From: Pseudobutyrivibrio sp.
GTDB taxonomy: Bacteria; Bacillota; Clostridia; Lachnospirales; Lachnospiraceae
Assembly (NCBI GenBank): GCA_024684955.1
Contig: JAIKWH010000055.1
Coordinates: forward strand, 1 to 63,261
Length of the DNA: 63,261 nucleotides
Direction of reading: 5' to 3'
The notes beneath the pieces were generated by a model. The model did not search any database. It was not told the DNA's origin and saw nothing but the letters and a program-made list of their open reading frames with translations. Shown here piece after piece: positions 8,317 through 16,060 of the stretch. The translations under genes and the position numbers were made by a program. The number at the start of each line of letters is the position of its first letter. Positions within the stretch are counted from its first letter, which is position 1.

Positions 8317-9224
8317 TGAATAGTGGCATTATTAATGTCTATAAAGAAGCCGGGTATACTTCATTTGATGTGGTTGCCAGGCTTCGTGGCATTTTACACA
8401 TAAAAAAAATTGGCCATACTGGGACCCTAGACCCAGATGCTACAGGAGTACTGCCTGTTTGCATTGGAAAGGCCACCAAACTTTGCAATATGCTAACAGA
8501 CAAGGACAAGGTCTATGAATGTGTCCTTATGCTGGGGGTGGAAACCGATACCTACGATTTGACTGGCAAGATTTTGGATAGGCAGTCTGTGCTTTGCTCT
8601 GAGGAGGAGGCAAGAGAAGCCATCATGTCATTTGTGGGGGATATAATGCAGGTCCCTCCTATGTATTCAGCCCTAAAAGTAAATGGGAAGAAATTATACG
8701 AGTATGCCAGGGCTGGAATTGAGATTGAAAGAAAGGCCAGGCCAGTTCAGATTTTTGATATTGAAATTCTGGATATGTCCCTGCCTGCTGTTACAATTAG
8801 GGTTCATTGTGGCTCAGGTACATATATCAGATCCCTTTGCCATGATATAGGACAAAAACTCTCTTGTGGAGGGGCTATGAAATCACTGGTTAGAACTAGG
8901 GTTAGTCATTTTGATATATCAGATGCTCATACAATCAGTGAGATAGAAAAGATTGTGGAGTCAGGTAATCTAAATGGAATACTGATGCCTATAGATCAAG
9001 CTTTTGAGGGCCTAAATACGGTGGTTGTGGTGCCTTTTGACGAGGATACAATAAAACATGCAATCAACGGAATGCCAATAGAAGAAAGGGCAGTATTTGC
9101 TGAATCTGTTTCTGGCTTTGAGAATGGAAAGTTATACAGGATGTATTTGCCTGACAATAGATTTATAGGTATTTATAGGTATAATGATTCAATCTTTACT
9201 TTAGAAAAGATGTTTTTGGAATAA
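8316..9224 (+). CDS. truB: tRNA pseudouridine(55) synthase
   Basis: TruB makes pseudouridine 55 in the T loop of tRNAs. The 302-residue protein has the catalytic motif GHTGTLDPDATGVLP with the nucleophilic Asp at LDP, the VPPMYSALKVNGKKLYEYAR segment and the RIHCGSGTYIR-like strand (VHCGSGTYIRSLCHD). A short C-terminal PUA-like tail follows. The start codon overlaps the nrnA stop as TAATG. ribF begins two bases after the stop. This is the standard core gene with no unusual features. Confidence 0.97.
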   Translation: MNSGIINVYKEAGYTSFDVVARLRGILHIKKIGHTGTLDPDATGVLPVCIGKATKLCNMLTDKDKVYECVLMLGVETDTYDLTGKILDRQSVLCSEEEAREAIMSFVGDIMQVPPMYSALKVNGKKLYEYARAGIEIERKARPVQIFDIEILDMSLPAVTIRVHCGSGTYIRSLCHDIGQKLSCGGAMKSLVRTRVSHFDISDAHTISEIEKIVESGNLNGILMPIDQAFEGLNTVVVVPFDEDTIKHAINGMPIEERAVFAESVSGFENGKLYRMYLPDNRFIGIYRYNDSIFTLEKMFLE

Positions 9225-9226
9225 TT

Positions 9227-10147
9227 ATGGAATATATTTACTCATTATTTGATACGAAAATTTCAGAAGAGACAGCTATTACAGTTGGAAAGTTTGATGG
9301 CGTACACAAGGGTCATTCATTACTCACTGGGGCCATTTTAGAAAAGAAAAAGCAAGGTCTCAAGGCTTGCATTATTACCTTTACCAACTCTGTAAGGGCT
9401 GAGATTGCCGGTGACAATAGTCCTTCTCTCATAACCAACAAAGAGAGGGAACTTATGCTGGAGCAAATGGGTATTGATTATCTGATAGAATGTCCATTTG
9501 ATGAGAGATTAATGAAAACCAGCCCTAGAGATTTTGTTAGATTCTTGGTTGAAAATCTCAATATGAAATATATGGTTTCAGGCTCTGATTTTACCTTTGG
9601 ATACAAGGGGGAGGGCAATCCCGATTTCCTTTTTCAGGCGGCTGATTCATTTGGTTTTGAATATCAGATGATTGACAAGATAAAAAAAGAGGAAAGAGAT
9701 ATTTCCTCCACATATATCAGGGAGGAATTGTCAAAGGGTCATATCAAGGCCTGCAATGAAATGCTAGGTTACAAATATTTTGTCTGGGGCCAGGTGGTCC
9801 ACGGAGCTCATTTGGGACACAAGATTGGTATTCCTACCATCAATATTCTCCCGGAAAAGGACAAACTTGTTCCTAAATTTGGAGTATATGTTACTACTAT
9901 TGATTTGGATGGCCGGGTATATCACGGGGTAACAAATGTAGGTGTTAAACCCTCGGTTACCGATGATAAGGTCCTGGGTATTGAGACACATATTTTGGAT
10001 TATAAGGGCAATCTCTATGGGCGTTTTGTAAAGGTTACCTTTGAGGAATTCCTCAGGGCAGAGCAAAGATTTAATTCTATAGATGAATTAAAGAATCAAA
10101 TGGCAATTGACAAGAAAGTAGCCAAAGATTATTTCAATAATTTGTGA
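9227..10147 (+). CDS. ribF: Bifunctional riboflavin kinase / FAD synthetase
   Basis: RibF phosphorylates riboflavin to FMN and adenylates FMN to FAD. The 306-residue product has an N-terminal nucleotidyltransferase domain with VGKFDGVHKGHSLL (the HxGH-like site) at about residues 20-33. The C-terminal riboflavin kinase domain begins near residue 183 with VVHGAHLGHKIGIPTINI, the conserved PT motif, and contains YHGVTNVGVKPS. It is the last gene of the long operon. A strong promoter for the next gene begins 26 bases after its stop, and no terminator is visible between them. FAD and FMN made here would serve the Rnf complex and the flavoprotein in this window. Confidence 0.96.
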   Translation: MEYIYSLFDTKISEETAITVGKFDGVHKGHSLLTGAILEKKKQGLKACIITFTNSVRAEIAGDNSPSLITNKERELMLEQMGIDYLIECPFDERLMKTSPRDFVRFLVENLNMKYMVSGSDFTFGYKGEGNPDFLFQAADSFGFEYQMIDKIKKEERDISSTYIREELSKGHIKACNEMLGYKYFVWGQVVHGAHLGHKIGIPTINILPEKDKLVPKFGVYVTTIDLDGRVYHGVTNVGVKPSVTDDKVLGIETHILDYKGNLYGRFVKVTFEEFLRAEQRFNSIDELKNQMAIDKKVAKDYFNNL

Positions 10148-10149
10148 CT

Positions 10150-10166
10150 TGTTACAAAATTGTTAC
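10150..10166 (+). promoter_or_regulatory. WalR-like direct repeat upstream of the NlpC/P60 hydrolase gene
   Basis: TGTTAC at 10150-10155 and TGTTAC at 10161-10166 are separated by exactly five bases. This fits the published WalR (YycF) box TGTWAH-N5-TGTWAH at every defined position. It ends six bases before the -35 element of the hydrolase gene. Cell-wall hydrolases are the classical WalR regulon, so both sequence and location agree. The motif is short, so chance cannot be excluded. Confidence 0.6.
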
Positions 10167-10172
10167 ATATCG

Positions 10173-10201
10173 TTGACGATACATGCCTATCTTGTTATAA
10201 T
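10173..10201 (+). promoter_or_regulatory. Strong sigma-A promoter of the NlpC/P60 hydrolase gene
   Basis: TTGACG (10173-10178) and a perfect TATAAT (10196-10201) are separated by 17 bases, with an extended -10 TG at 10193-10194. The start point would be near 10208, giving a short leader before the ATG at 10251. Confidence 0.88.
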
Positions 10202-10250
10202 TACTTAGGCTCAAAAAATGTGTACAAATTGTGAAATACTTGGAGGTTTT

Positions 10251-11318
10251 ATGAAAAAGCGAGTAGTTTCTGCTTTTGCAATGCTTTGTGGCATGGTTTT
10301 GTTGTTTGACTTTGCCATTGATTCTCAGCAAACTTCTACAAGTGAATATAGTGAAAATGTCCATGCTAGTGTAACAGTTGGTTCTATTGCTGCTAGCACA
10401 GTGGATATCGCATCTTTAGATGCAACTGTTTCTGATTCTGATATTAGTATTACAGCTGCTTCCATCGGAGCATTGACAGGCTATACAAACATTGGTATTT
10501 GTAAGGTGTCTGAGGGCAATCTTAATATTAGAGAGTCCGCTGCGGAGGATGGCAAATTAGTTGGTAAGTTTCCAAGAGATGCAGCCTGCGAGGTTGTTAG
10601 TACCGAGGGAGATTGGACATATATCAAATCCGGTGATGTAGAGGGCTATGTAAAGAGCCAATATCTTATCACTGGGGACGAGGCCTGGGAAAAGGCCCAG
10701 GAGTTGGCACAGTATGTTGCTACATCTAACACAGGTGGATTGCGTATCAGGACTGAGGCCAGCACTGATTCCGAAATTTACGATACCATGGCTGAGGGCC
10801 AGGAGGTTCTTTTACTGGAGGACCTGGGAGATTGGATCAAGGTTGATGTGGACGGAGAAGAGGGTTATGTCAGCGCAGATTATGTTGACATTGAGCTTTC
10901 TCTAAATACAGCTATGACCCTGACTGAGGCCAGATATGGCGCAGGAGTTTCTGATGTGAGAGTTGCCCTTTGCGATTATGCTCTTCAGTTTGTAGGAAAC
11001 AGATATGTCTGGGGTGGTACATCCCTGACAAAGGGTGTTGACTGCTCAGGATTTACCATGCAGGTTATGGCCAAATATGGTGTTTATCTTTCTCATTCAT
11101 CTGCAGCACAGGCAAATGAGGGCACCAAGATTTCCGAGTCAGAGCTTAAACCTGGAGATTTGATTTTCTACGGTCGAGGCGGACGTTCTATCGGACATGT
11201 GGCTATTTATATTGGCGGTGGACAGATTGTTCACGCATCTAACAAGCGTGATGGTATCAAGATTTCTAATTACAGATACCGTACACCTGTCAAATTCGTC
11301 AGATTCATTTATGACTAA
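10251..11318 (+). CDS. Secreted SH3b-SH3b-NlpC/P60 peptidoglycan hydrolase
   Basis: The 355-residue protein begins with a basic-hydrophobic signal peptide (MKKRVVSAFAMLCGMVLL) and is predicted to be exported. Two bacterial SH3 domains follow at about residues 82-142 and 155-215, each with a NIRESAA or RIRTEAS start and a GYV end. The NlpC/P60 endopeptidase domain covers about 232-355, with catalytic Cys265 (DCSGF), His316 (IGHVAIYIG) and His328 (IVHAS). Such enzymes cut D-Glu to diamino-acid links in stem peptides. The start is set by GGAGG just before the ATG at 10251; an ATG 33 bases upstream would place charged residues before the signal peptide. It is monocistronic, with a WalR-like site, promoter and terminator. 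Confidence 0.93.
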   Translation: MKKRVVSAFAMLCGMVLLFDFAIDSQQTSTSEYSENVHASVTVGSIAASTVDIASLDATVSDSDISITAASIGALTGYTNIGICKVSEGNLNIRESAAEDGKLVGKFPRDAACEVVSTEGDWTYIKSGDVEGYVKSQYLITGDEAWEKAQELAQYVATSNTGGLRIRTEASTDSEIYDTMAEGQEVLLLEDLGDWIKVDVDGEEGYVSADYVDIELSLNTAMTLTEARYGAGVSDVRVALCDYALQFVGNRYVWGGTSLTKGVDCSGFTMQVMAKYGVYLSHSSAAQANEGTKISESELKPGDLIFYGRGGRSIGHVAIYIGGGQIVHASNKRDGIKISNYRYRTPVKFVRFIYD

Positions 11319-11328
11319 AAAGAGATTA

Positions 11329-11360
11329 AGACTAGGGGCTTAGGCTTCTAGTCTTTTTTT
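11329..11360 (+). terminator. Intrinsic terminator after the NlpC/P60 gene
   Basis: AGACTAG (11329-11335) pairs with CTAGTCT (11348-11354) around a 12-base loop, and the T-tract continues to 11360. It isolates the hydrolase gene from the next one. Confidence 0.85.
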
Positions 11361-11368
11361 ATTGTCTA

Positions 11369-11377
11369 TGGTATAAT
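11369..11377 (+). promoter_or_regulatory. Extended -10 promoter of the SEC-C protein gene
   Basis: TGG followed by TATAAT (11372-11377) gives an extended -10 element. No good -35 sits 17 bases upstream, because that space is taken by the preceding terminator. The start would be about 45 bases before the ATG. Confidence 0.55.
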
Positions 11378-11428
11378 TCTTTTCGTGGTTTCCACAAAAA
11401 ATGTTTAATATTTGAGAGGTTTATAAAT

Positions 11429-11935
11429 ATGAGTTTACTTGAAGATTGGCAAAAAATTGCCTACAACCAGAACCAGTCACAGGCTGATTTACAAAAGTTT
11501 TGGCAGAACTATTTTACTATCGAAAAAGGTATCTACGAGCTGTTGCTTAATGATCCTGATACAGAGGTAAAGGGGACTGTTAAGGAACTGGCAGACACAT
11601 ACAAAATCGACGTTATGCCTATGGTTGGTTTCCTTGATGGCATCAATGATTCTTTGGTGGAGAAGAATCCTATTGAGACTATGGATGAGAATACCCTTGT
11701 ATCTCTCAAATTTGATAAGGAAAAACTTTTCATGAACATGATTGATGCCAAGGCTGATTGGCTCTATGGATTGCCTCAGTGGGAAAAGATATTTGATGAG
11801 GATACCAGAAAGAAACTGACTCATGATGCAAAGTCTATGCACACAGTAGTTCGCGCTGAGAAAAAGGTTGGAAGAAATGATCCATGTCCTTGCGGCTCAG
11901 GCAAAAAGTATAAGTTCTGCTGCGGCAAAAAATAA
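11429..11935 (+). CDS. SEC-C motif protein of unknown function
   Basis: The product is 168 residues, with no signal peptide or membrane segment. The first 145 residues are acidic, helical-looking and not recognised as a named catalytic domain. The C-terminal 20 residues form a clear SEC-C metal-binding motif, [17 protein letters not shown], the same zinc ligand set (CxC...CC) found at the end of SecA. The protein could therefore bind zinc and contact SecB-like or ribosomal partners, but its function is unknown. GAGAGGT precedes the ATG. It is flanked by terminators on both sides, so it is transcribed alone. Confidence 0.85.
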   Translation: MSLLEDWQKIAYNQNQSQADLQKFWQNYFTIEKGIYELLLNDPDTEVKGTVKELADTYKIDVMPMVGFLDGINDSLVEKNPIETMDENTLVSLKFDKEKLFMNMIDAKADWLYGLPQWEKIFDEDTRKKLTHDAKSMHTVVRAEKKVGRNDPCPCGSGKKYKFCCGKK

Positions 11936-11949
11936 GAAAAAAATAATAA

Positions 11950-11984
11950 CCCGGTCTAGAAGATTTTCTAGGCCGGGCTTTTTT
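11950..11984. terminator. Bidirectional terminator between the SEC-C gene and aroA
   Basis: CCCGGTCTAGAA (11950-11961) pairs with TTCTAGGCCGGG (11966-11977), twelve base pairs including one G-U, with a 4-base loop. T residues follow on the + strand and an A-rich stretch precedes it, so it can stop both convergent transcripts. The + strand T-tract touches the aroA stop codon. Confidence 0.9.
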
Positions 11985-13263
11985 ATTTGTTTACTATAGA
12001 TTCTAAGGTACTAATAAAAGTAGGGTAGGATATGTCGATGCAGGCTATATCATCAAAGGAGTTGGGCCCGTCTGAGACTAGTCCTGCTATTATAAAGGAC
12101 ATAGCTATTCTATGGTCCTTGTAGGTCCTTATATTTGTTCCATGGAGGGCCTTTCCCCCATCTATAATCATTCCATCATCTGTTGGGGTGACACTTGCTC
12201 CCATATTAATGAGATTTTCTGTTACAGAGGCAATCCTGTCGCTTTCCTTGACCTTTAATTCTGCAGCATCTGCAATTATTGTTTGGCCAGTGGCACATGC
12301 AGCCATGACTGCGATAACTGGGATTTCATCAATTAGGGTAGGAATAATCTGACCTGATATTTTACAACCATGTAAATTAGATGACTGGACATGGATATCT
12401 GCCACAGGCTCCCCGCCAATTATCCTCTGGTTTAAAATCTCAATATTTCCACCCATATCCTGGGCCACCTTTATGATACCTGCCCTGGTTGGGTTTGTAT
12501 TTACGTCTTTTATTAAAAGATCAGCATTTGGACAAATCAATCCTGCTGCAATAAAGTAGGCAGCAGAGGATATATCACCGGGAATCTGGATTTTTTGACC
12601 ATATAATTCCTGGGCAGGTTTGATTGATGCGGTCAGTCCTTTTGAACTGATATCTGCCCCAAATCCCTTTAGCATTAGCTCGGTGTGATTTCTAGAAAGT
12701 ACTGGCTCTGTAACTGATGTAGGGCGATCGGCGTAGAGACCTGCCAAAAGTATACATGATTTAACCTGGGCGGATGCCACAGGAGAATTGTAGTCTATGC
12801 CCTTGAGACTAGAGCCACCAATCTCTAAAGGAGCGCAGTCATTGTCTTTTATTGATTTAATATTTGCCCCCATCATTCTCAGGGGAGTCATAATTCGTCC
12901 CATGGGACGTTTTTGTATTGATTCATCACCATTTAGGATAGATGTGAAAGACTGACCTGATAATATGCCTGATATAAGTCTGGTGGTGGTGCCGGAATTG
13001 CCTACATCCAAAATGGTAGAGGGCTTTGTAAGGCCTCGCATTCCCTTACCACTTATTATGACATGGTCAGCATTTTGGCTGATGTCTATTCCCATTGCCC
13101 TAAAGCAGGAGATAGTGGAACGGCAGTCTGCCCCATCCAAAAATCCTGTCAATTCAGTGATTCCATTTGAGATAGCACCAAACATTACACCCCGATGGGA
13201 AATGGACTTGTCACCGGGTACTCTTATTTGTCCTTTTAATGATTTGATATTTGTATTAAGCAT
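11983..13263 (-). CDS. aroA: 3-phosphoshikimate 1-carboxyvinyltransferase (EPSP synthase)
   Basis: AroA joins phosphoenolpyruvate to shikimate-3-phosphate, the sixth shikimate-pathway step. The 426-residue protein has the usual length. The substrate loop GDKSISHR lies at residues 18-25, the GNSGTTTRL motif near residue 88, and the C-terminal DHRIAMSF segment is also present. These motif forms resemble the Gram-positive type more than the E. coli type. CAGGAAA precedes the ATG. It is downstream of tyrA on the same strand with a 17-base gap, so the two form a small aromatic amino-acid operon inserted against the general gene direction. Confidence 0.96.
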   Translation of the reverse strand: MLNTNIKSLKGQIRVPGDKSISHRGVMFGAISNGITELTGFLDGADCRSTISCFRAMGIDISQNADHVIISGKGMRGLTKPSTILDVGNSGTTTRLISGILSGQSFTSILNGDESIQKRPMGRIMTPLRMMGANIKSIKDNDCAPLEIGGSSLKGIDYNSPVASAQVKSCILLAGLYADRPTSVTEPVLSRNHTELMLKGFGADISSKGLTASIKPAQELYGQKIQIPGDISSAAYFIAAGLICPNADLLIKDVNTNPTRAGIIKVAQDMGGNIEILNQRIIGGEPVADIHVQSSNLHGCKISGQIIPTLIDEIPVIAVMAACATGQTIIADAAELKVKESDRIASVTENLINMGASVTPTDDGMIIDGGKALHGTNIRTYKDHRIAMSFIIAGLVSDGPNSFDDIACIDISYPTFISTLESIVNK

Positions 13264-13280
13264 AAGTATTTCCTGAGTCT

Positions 13281-14381
13281 TTACATTGTTCTTTGTCTTA
13301 CGTAGTAGTTGTTGTGGGTGAGAATTGTTTGAGCTTTGACCATGGATTCGTCTGAATAGAATTCTAGTCTTAAAACACCTGGTTCAAATTCTCGGTTATG
13401 GATAATTCCAATGTTTTTAACAGAGATATCAGCATTGTTTAATAGCTGAAGGACACCTAATATTGTACCTGCCTTGTCATCAATATCACAGTATAATTCA
13501 TAAATGGTGGTGTGAGTGTTGTCAGGAATTGTAAGGCTGTCTCTGTAGTCCTTTGCCTTGGTCCAAAGTTTTAGGATTTCATCTTCATTGGAATCTGATA
13601 TTGCTTGTTCAAATTCTTCCAATTCTTTTTTGTAATCTCCCAAAAGTTTTAATACAGCATCCCTATTTGAAAGAAATATGTGCTGCCACATAGTAGGAGA
13701 AGAGGAAGCGATTCTTGTAATATCTTTAAAGCCTCCTGCCGCAATTGTTTTACATATAGCCAATTCTGTATCTTTGTCTTTGACAAGATTAACTAAGGAT
13801 GCGGCTATAAGATGGGGAAGATGAGAGACTGTGGCAGTAGCCTTGTCATGCTCCTCTGGACTTAGTTTAATAGGGATAGCCCCGAGACTGCCGATATAAG
13901 AGCAAAACTCATCATAGGTATCTTTATTCATATTCGAATCTGCTGTAAGAATATAATAAGCGTTTTCTAAGAGTAGGGCTGATGAATAGGCTAGGCCTGT
14001 CATTTCCGACCCTGTCATTGGATGGCCTCCAATGAATTGATTTGTCATATTAAGTTCTCTGGCAACGGCAGTAATATCACCTTTTACAGACCCTACATCG
14101 GTTATAATGCATTCAGGCTTTACCACATCTTTTAATTTTCTCAAATAATCACAGTTGATTTTTACTGGTGAGCAAAGAAATATTATGTCGCATTGGGCGA
14201 ATTGGTGAATTTTTAAAAGGCCATTGTTGTCTATGAGATGTTCTTCAAAGGCCGTCTCTATTGTAGATTCTCTAGAGGCTGTAGCCAGTATTCTTGTGTT
14301 TGGGTAAATTTTTAGTATTGCCTTTGCTATGGAGCCTCCAATAAGGCCCAGGCCTACAAATCCGATTGTCTTAGTTTTCAT
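13281..14381 (-). CDS. tyrA: Prephenate dehydrogenase with ACT domain
   Basis: TyrA oxidises prephenate to 4-hydroxyphenylpyruvate for tyrosine synthesis. The 366-residue protein starts with the NAD-binding loop GLGLIGGSIAKA and has the GGHPMTGSE substrate motif and the HDKATATVSHLPH stretch. A C-terminal ACT-like domain (about residues 295-366, starting TTIYELYCDIDDKAG) suggests feedback control by an amino acid, normally tyrosine. It is the promoter-proximal gene of the tyrA-aroA pair. A near-palindrome (AGTGCTTTAAAGTACT at 14402-14417) lies 20 bases before the start. No T-box leader was found. Confidence 0.94.
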   Translation of the reverse strand: MKTKTIGFVGLGLIGGSIAKAILKIYPNTRILATASRESTIETAFEEHLIDNNGLLKIHQFAQCDIIFLCSPVKINCDYLRKLKDVVKPECIITDVGSVKGDITAVARELNMTNQFIGGHPMTGSEMTGLAYSSALLLENAYYILTADSNMNKDTYDEFCSYIGSLGAIPIKLSPEEHDKATATVSHLPHLIAASLVNLVKDKDTELAICKTIAAGGFKDITRIASSSPTMWQHIFLSNRDAVLKLLGDYKKELEEFEQAISDSNEDEILKLWTKAKDYRDSLTIPDNTHTTIYELYCDIDDKAGTILGVLQLLNNADISVKNIGIIHNREFEPGVLRLEFYSDESMVKAQTILTHNNYYVRQRTM

Positions 14382-14471
14382 AGTATTCTCCAGTGTTCTT
14401 TAGTGCTTTAAAGTACTGTTTCATTTTAGCATAATTTATTTAGATATACTACTTGTTTGCTCTAGGTACTT

Positions 14472-14500
14472 TTGATACAGTTTAATACAAGTTTTATGAA
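14472..14500 (+). promoter_or_regulatory. Possible promoter of the MFS gene
   Basis: TTGATA (14472-14477) and TATGAA (14495-14500) are 17 bases apart. The -10 is poor. The 163-base divergent space between tyrA and this gene has no better + strand pair, and nothing else recognisable beyond the dyad near tyrA. Confidence 0.3.
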
Positions 14501-14544
14501 TTATATTTTAATTTTCAATTTTATTTCATATAGAGAGGACTATC

Positions 14545-15789
14545 ATGATGGGACTTATTAATCAGTACAAAGGACTTAGAAAAGAAAATTATATTTTATT
14601 TTTAGGAAGGTTTGTAACCAGTTTGGGGTCAATGATTTGGCCTGTCCTGACCCTTATTTTGAGTCAAAAACTGGCCATGATGGCTACAGACGTATCCCTT
14701 GTAATTATTTTTTCTGGAATTATTATGCTGCCAGCCACTTTTATAGGGGGCAAACTTGCGGATAAGTACAATAAAAAAATGATTATTGTTTACTGTGATA
14801 TTATTTCAATAGTTTTTTATATTATTGCTGCCTTTATTCCCCTTAGCCTATTTAGCATTGGTCTTTTGATGATAGCTGCTTCCTGCCAAAACATGGAGAG
14901 TCCTGCCTATACAGCTTTGATTGCAGACATTACTGCATCCAAAGATAGGGAAAAGGCATATTCTCTGTCATATCTTGGGGCAAATTTAGGCCTAGTTTTA
15001 TCCCCTACAATCGCGGGTTTATTATTTGAAAACCATCTTTGGCTTTCCTTCTTGCTTAGTGGAGCAGGTATTGCCTGTTCAACTGTTCTCATTTTCTTTT
15101 TTGTAAAAGATATAAGTCTTGAGGAGGACGCAGAAATTTTTGAAGATCAACAAGGTGCTCTTTCTAATAAGTCTTTACTTTCAGTTCTTTTAGAAAATAA
15201 GGTGGTGCTTTTTTACATCATTGTTTTGGATTTATATTGGGCGGCATATTCTCAGTATTCTTATTTGCTTCCCCTTGATATAGGAAGAGTACACGGGGAG
15301 GATGGGGCTCTTATTTTTGGTTCGGTTTCATCTATAAATTGTCTTGTGGTTGTAATTTTTACACCTATACTTACAAGGCTCTTGTTTAAACTATCCTACA
15401 CCGTAAAAAATCTTTTGGGCATATGCTTTTCCCTATTAGGTTACATTGTCTTTGTGGCATTCTTAGGACATGTTCCTATTTACTATTTTGCCATGACCCT
15501 ATTTACCTTTGGAGAGATTCTCACAGTTATAGTAGGGGGAGCATATATGTCAGAGAGAATTCCTGCTAGCCACAGAGGAAGGGTAAATGGTTTTTATACT
15601 ATTTTGCAAAATGTATTATATGGTATGTCAATTTATATAAGCGGAAGAATCGTTGATTTAAAAGGTTCATATCAAGCCTGGTATTTTATTTTTGCCCTGC
15701 AAATTATTGCAATTGCAGGTTCCTTTATTCTTATTTTTGTAGATAAGAAGGCATATCCTAAGTTGTATGACTTTTTGCTGACGCAATAA
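14545..15789 (+). CDS. Major facilitator superfamily transporter
   Basis: The 414-residue protein is very hydrophobic, with about twelve predicted membrane segments in two halves. Between segments 2 and 3 is the MFS loop signature (GGKLADKYNKKM). The middle loop after segment 6 is acidic (EEDAEIFEDQQG). The family resembles drug or metabolite exporters of the DHA1 type, but the substrate cannot be read from the sequence. GAGAGGA lies at good distance before the ATG. The last codons (TTG CTG ACG CAA TAA) lie inside a repeat element, so the C-terminus and stop of this gene are repeat-derived. Confidence 0.88.
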   Translation: MMGLINQYKGLRKENYILFLGRFVTSLGSMIWPVLTLILSQKLAMMATDVSLVIIFSGIIMLPATFIGGKLADKYNKKMIIVYCDIISIVFYIIAAFIPLSLFSIGLLMIAASCQNMESPAYTALIADITASKDREKAYSLSYLGANLGLVLSPTIAGLLFENHLWLSFLLSGAGIACSTVLIFFFVKDISLEEDAEIFEDQQGALSNKSLLSVLLENKVVLFYIIVLDLYWAAYSQYSYLLPLDIGRVHGEDGALIFGSVSSINCLVVVIFTPILTRLLFKLSYTVKNLLGICFSLLGYIVFVAFLGHVPIYYFAMTLFTFGEILTVIVGGAYMSERIPASHRGRVNGFYTILQNVLYGMSIYISGRIVDLKGSYQAWYFIFALQIIAIAGSFILIFVDKKAYPKLYDFLLTQ

Positions 15790-15890
15790 GGAAATTGTCA
15801 GCAAAAATCCTGCTTCGCAGGACAACTTTTCCATTGCATGTAAAAGTTGGTCTGGTACGATTCTTGTTTTTCTGATGAAAAACAAGAATC
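15772..15890. repeat. Multi-hairpin intergenic repeat, fullest copy (A)
   Basis: Four consecutive inverted repeats are visible. An 11-bp stem runs TTTTTGCTGAC (15772-15782) to GTCAGCAAAAA (15797-15807). A 6-bp stem is TCCTGC/GCAGGA (15808-15822). An 8-bp stem is CAACTTTT/AAAAGTTG (15823-15849). A perfect 14-bp stem with a 4-base loop spans 15859-15872 and 15877-15890. Related sequence recurs at 15903, 18241 and 18500. The first stem has A and T flanks that could terminate the MFS transcript. The element overlaps the last six codons of the MFS gene. No transposase is near. It looks like a non-coding, palindromic interspersed repeat of unknown family. Confidence 0.85.
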
Positions 15891-15902
15891 TATGACTCCT
15901 TC

Positions 15903-15921
15903 CTGACCCAATAATGAAATT
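15903..15921. repeat. Partial copy of the intergenic repeat (A')
   Basis: Nineteen bases, CTGACCCAATAATGAAATT, are identical to 18247-18265 in copy B and differ slightly from the same part of copy A. It directly follows copy A, so the unit seems to have been partly duplicated in tandem. Confidence 0.75.
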
Positions 15922-15967
15922 TTCTGTAAAATACTAATATTTTTGTCTAAAAGTACCTATATACCCA

Positions 15968-15996
15968 TTGTAAACAGTCAGACTATTAGTTAAAAT
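15968..15996 (+). promoter_or_regulatory. Promoter of the EF-G paralogue gene
   Basis: TTGTAA (15968-15973) and TAAAAT (15991-15996) are 17 bases apart, downstream of the repeat. The predicted start near 16003 gives a leader of about 60 bases that ends in a GGGAGGT ribosome site. Confidence 0.65.
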
Positions 15997-16060
15997 GTAA
16001 GATAACAAGACGTAGCGGGGTTAAGACGTCACAATTTTACAAAAATGGGAGGTACAACAC

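Noticed and set aside
14402-14417. Near-palindrome AGTGCTTTAAAGTACT upstream of tyrA as a defined operator
   Set aside because: It is short and AT-rich with one G-U pair; there is no known regulator motif to match, so it is mentioned only as a possible dyad.
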